From Bacteroidota bacterium (GTDB lineage Bacteria; Bacteroidota; Bacteroidia; Bacteroidales; JAGONC01), in contig JAKLFC010000025.1 of NCBI GenBank assembly GCA_022711405.1, positions 1-45,375 of the forward strand: a stretch of 45,375 nucleotides of DNA. The letters run 5' to 3'. Positions 43,586-45,375 of the stretch are shown here, piece after piece. The position numbers and the translations under genes were made by a program. The notes beneath the pieces are model-generated. The model worked only from the letters and a program-made list of their open reading frames with translations. It did no database searches and was not told the origin of the DNA. How positions within the stretch are numbered: position 1 is the first letter of the stretch; the number at the start of each line of letters is the position of its first letter.

Positions 43586-43590
43586 ATGGG

Positions 43591-43611
43591 GGTGCGCAAA
43601 AAGGTGCGCAA
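43591..43611. repeat. Short direct repeat GGTGCGCAA beside tRNA-Asp (att-like)
   Basis: Two copies of GGTGCGCAA (43591-43599 and 43603-43611), 12 bp apart, just past the tRNA terminator. tRNA 3' flanks with short direct repeats are common integrase sites, and the base composition becomes A/T-rich to the right. No integrase gene is visible. Confidence 0.35.
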
Positions 43612-43648
43612 CAAATGGGTATTTGCTCGTTGGCGGGCGGTATTTTTT

Positions 43649-44530
43649 TCATCTCACCAGAATCAATTTTCCGTTCACTGTCTGTTGTTTGTTCATTGTC
43701 AGATGATAGAAATATACTCCTTCAGATAATCCTTTAACATTCCACTGCACCTGGTGTTTACCTGCAGGTTGTGTTTCATGGATTAGCACTCCAACTTCCT
43801 GCCCAAGGTGATTGACGATAGTCAAATGGATCACTCCTGACTCTGGCAATTCGTATTTAAAAGTTGTATAATCACTGAATGGATTTGGCGACACAACGAT
43901 CTTTTGATCCAACGTGTTTTTATCAATTCCGGTAGTATTAAAAAAGCAATCGTAAATCAAAAAGAATTGTTCATATTTAAGTATATCATTCTCAAAAAAA
44001 CAATTCAGCCAATACCATAAATCAGAAACATCAATCCCTTCGGTGACCTTGGTCAGCCCCCTTGTACTTCCAATACCCTCAATCCATTCTTCAGAATCTC
44101 CAAAACAATCCAAGATTATTCTTTTTTTTAGCTCACCATTCAACAGTATCACTGTATCAATTGACTCCACAATCATAGGCCAAGGGTACTTAATAAAATT
44201 GAATGTATCACCCATTTCTAGATTAAAATCGTACAGTATATATTCATCATCATCCCAATAGGGATCCTTAAAATAAACGATCTTGTCTTCTTCCCTCATC
44301 CAGCCCCTTAATCCCCAATCAGTCAAAGATATATCATCAGTTTTATAAAGTTCTTTATACTCATAAGCACCTATTATCGTGTCATCCTGAAATCTGTAAG
44401 CAGTTGTAAATCCCGGACCGAAATTAATATATTCAGCATCAACCCATAACTTATTGGTATCAACAATAATTTGGGAATAAGTAACTGGTAAGAGAAGTAA
44501 AGAACTAAATAGCAGTATGAGCCTTTTCAT
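43649..44530 (-). CDS. Secreted protein with T9SS type A sorting domain
   Basis: A 293-residue exported protein, function unknown. The signal peptide is MKRLILLFSSLLLLPVTYSQ; the ATG at 44530 is preferred over 44548, which adds only MDKSIS. The middle (about 25-205) is rich in Asp, Trp and Tyr with no catalytic motif seen. The last 80 or so residues form a complete T9SS sorting domain: VVSPNPFSDYTTFKYELPES, then IHLTIVNHLGQEVGVL, LSEGVYFYHLTM and a terminal GKLILVR. It lies in an A/T-rich stretch beyond tRNA-Asp. It resembles the next gene in composition and general layout. Confidence 0.8.
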   Translation of the reverse strand: MKRLILLFSSLLLLPVTYSQIIVDTNKLWVDAEYINFGPGFTTAYRFQDDTIIGAYEYKELYKTDDISLTDWGLRGWMREEDKIVYFKDPYWDDDEYILYDFNLEMGDTFNFIKYPWPMIVESIDTVILLNGELKKRIILDCFGDSEEWIEGIGSTRGLTKVTEGIDVSDLWYWLNCFFENDILKYEQFFLIYDCFFNTTGIDKNTLDQKIVVSPNPFSDYTTFKYELPESGVIHLTIVNHLGQEVGVLIHETQPAGKHQVQWNVKGLSEGVYFYHLTMNKQQTVNGKLILVR

Positions 44531-44592
44531 AGAGATTGATTTATCCATTTTTGTAAGGGCCTGGCGCTGTGCGGTTATTAGCTGCTGAAAAA

Positions 44593-45123
44593 TTATTCAA
44601 TAAGTAATTTGTGTCTTGAAAATTTACTGTCAATTTCTATCTGAATGAAGTATAACCCTGGAGTAAGATACTGACAGTCATAAGTCGAATACGGTTGTGA
44701 CCATTCTCCCGAATCCACTAACTTTCCAAGAGCGGTGAATATAATGATAGTGTCGCATCCAAACCAAAAGGGACAATCTTGAAATCTGTTATCATAAAAA
44801 GATATTAGAGAATCGAGATCTGTATAGAAGACAGTATCGGAAAGGGAATAAAAATGATAAACTAAATGCGGTTCAGGCTCCCATTCAACCTCTGTCCAAT
44901 AAGAATCATGAAATCTTTCATAAAAAACCGTATCACCAAATTCAGAGAAATATTTGTCAATTATGGTCATCCTGTCAACAGTTGTTGGCACAGCAGAGGG
45001 AGCGAGTCTATAATGATATTTATCACCTATGTTGTGTGTAAAAACTTCTCCAATAGTCATTAAATCTTGAGAATAGGATAATATGGAAATGATAGTAAAA
45101 AAAATAAACGTCAGAGTTTTCAC
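44593..45123 (-). CDS. Short exported protein with truncated T9SS-like tail
   Basis: A 176-residue protein. The signal peptide is MKTLTFIFFTIISILSYSQ. The body to about residue 125 contains repeated short motifs such as DTVFYERF and DTVFYTDL, reminiscent of the upstream-lying relative. The C terminus (TIIIFTALGKLVDSGEW, then LTPGLYFIQIEIDSKFSRHK) matches only the second half of a T9SS sorting domain. The usual NPxxxx-strand half is missing, so residues about 120-130 may be an internal deletion joint. It could be a degraded or repurposed cargo gene. Upstream to the window end (45124-45375) I see no gene, only A/T-rich DNA. Confidence 0.6.
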   Translation of the reverse strand: MKTLTFIFFTIISILSYSQDLMTIGEVFTHNIGDKYHYRLAPSAVPTTVDRMTIIDKYFSEFGDTVFYERFHDSYWTEVEWEPEPHLVYHFYSLSDTVFYTDLDSLISFYDNRFQDCPFWFGCDTIIIFTALGKLVDSGEWSQPYSTYDCQYLTPGLYFIQIEIDSKFSRHKLLIE

Positions 45124-45375
45124 GGTTTATAATTTTTTACGGTACAACGTTATGTAAATTCATTGAATATTCTTCCAATATATCCATCATCCAATTGAAT
45201 ATACATAACCTGTTTTTGAGATCTTCAGTCGAAGATGGATTAACACACGTTAAACCTACATAAAAATTTCATTTATACAGAGACTTCATAAAAATCGAGC
45301 CGCTGCTGTAACCTGTTTTTTACGTGCTCGTAGCACAATTTGAAAAACTTTTAAAAAGAAACAGTATGAAAACAG

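Overview
The window looks like a chromosome segment of an uncultured-type Bacteroidetes (Bacteroidales-like) bacterium. Four things support this: promoters of the form TTTG-N19-TAnnTTTG, a short 287-residue RpoD, proteins with type IX secretion (T9SS) sorting tails, and lipoproteins with an acidic stretch after the lipidated cysteine. Most genes lack a clear Shine-Dalgarno sequence.

Layout. Positions 1-4050 hold most of an rRNA operon read leftwards (16S, tRNA-Ile, tRNA-Ala, 23S cut by the window edge), driven by two near-perfect tandem promoters at 4200-4230 and 4287-4317. Positions 4393-7097 carry a small outer-membrane protein, then pepD and rpe. An AT-rich T9SS cargo gene and a 52-bp-period repeat array (7241-8471) separate these from the information-processing block rpoD, pnp, rpsO (8515-11948). 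Positions 12047-18191 form one tight leftward operon: TetR regulator, LolA-like periplasmic protein, two FtsX/LolC-type permeases, LolD-type ATPase and outer-membrane barrel. It has a promoter with an overlapping palindromic operator. Then come uspA (flanked by two copies of a structured repeat), a YbdG-like mscS and a lipid kinase gene, and a lipoprotein gene. A rightward citrate-lyase-type pair (citD-citE fusion, citF) follows, then an RDD membrane protein, a giant alpha-2-macroglobulin lipoprotein and a rubrerythrin-like protein.

Positions 32684-38269 form a five-gene operon with overlapping stops and starts. It encodes an AmgK-like sugar kinase fused to a RapZ C-terminal domain, a 42-residue four-cysteine protein, an unknown protein, a MurU-like nucleotidyltransferase and an AddB-like nuclease. 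Positions 38280-43391 hold an AmmeMemoRadiSam locus: a MEMO-AMMECR1 fusion, a membrane-embedded spermidine-synthase-like protein and a radical SAM enzyme. All three carry export or membrane signals. A tRNA-Asp with att-like repeats follows, then an AT-rich end with two exported-protein genes.

The most unusual sequence-level signal is a set of tandem repeats with a seven-base period but unrelated unit sequences, at five places in four intergenic regions (18522, 22947, 23064, 31989, 42104). Two sit in or beside promoter and leader regions. Repeat families with 51-52 bp periods and palindromic cores occur at 8235-8471 and 41991-42069. The best candidates for under-described systems are the TetR/LolA/ABC/barrel operon, the kinase-RapZ/MurU operon and the exported AmmeMemoRadiSam locus.
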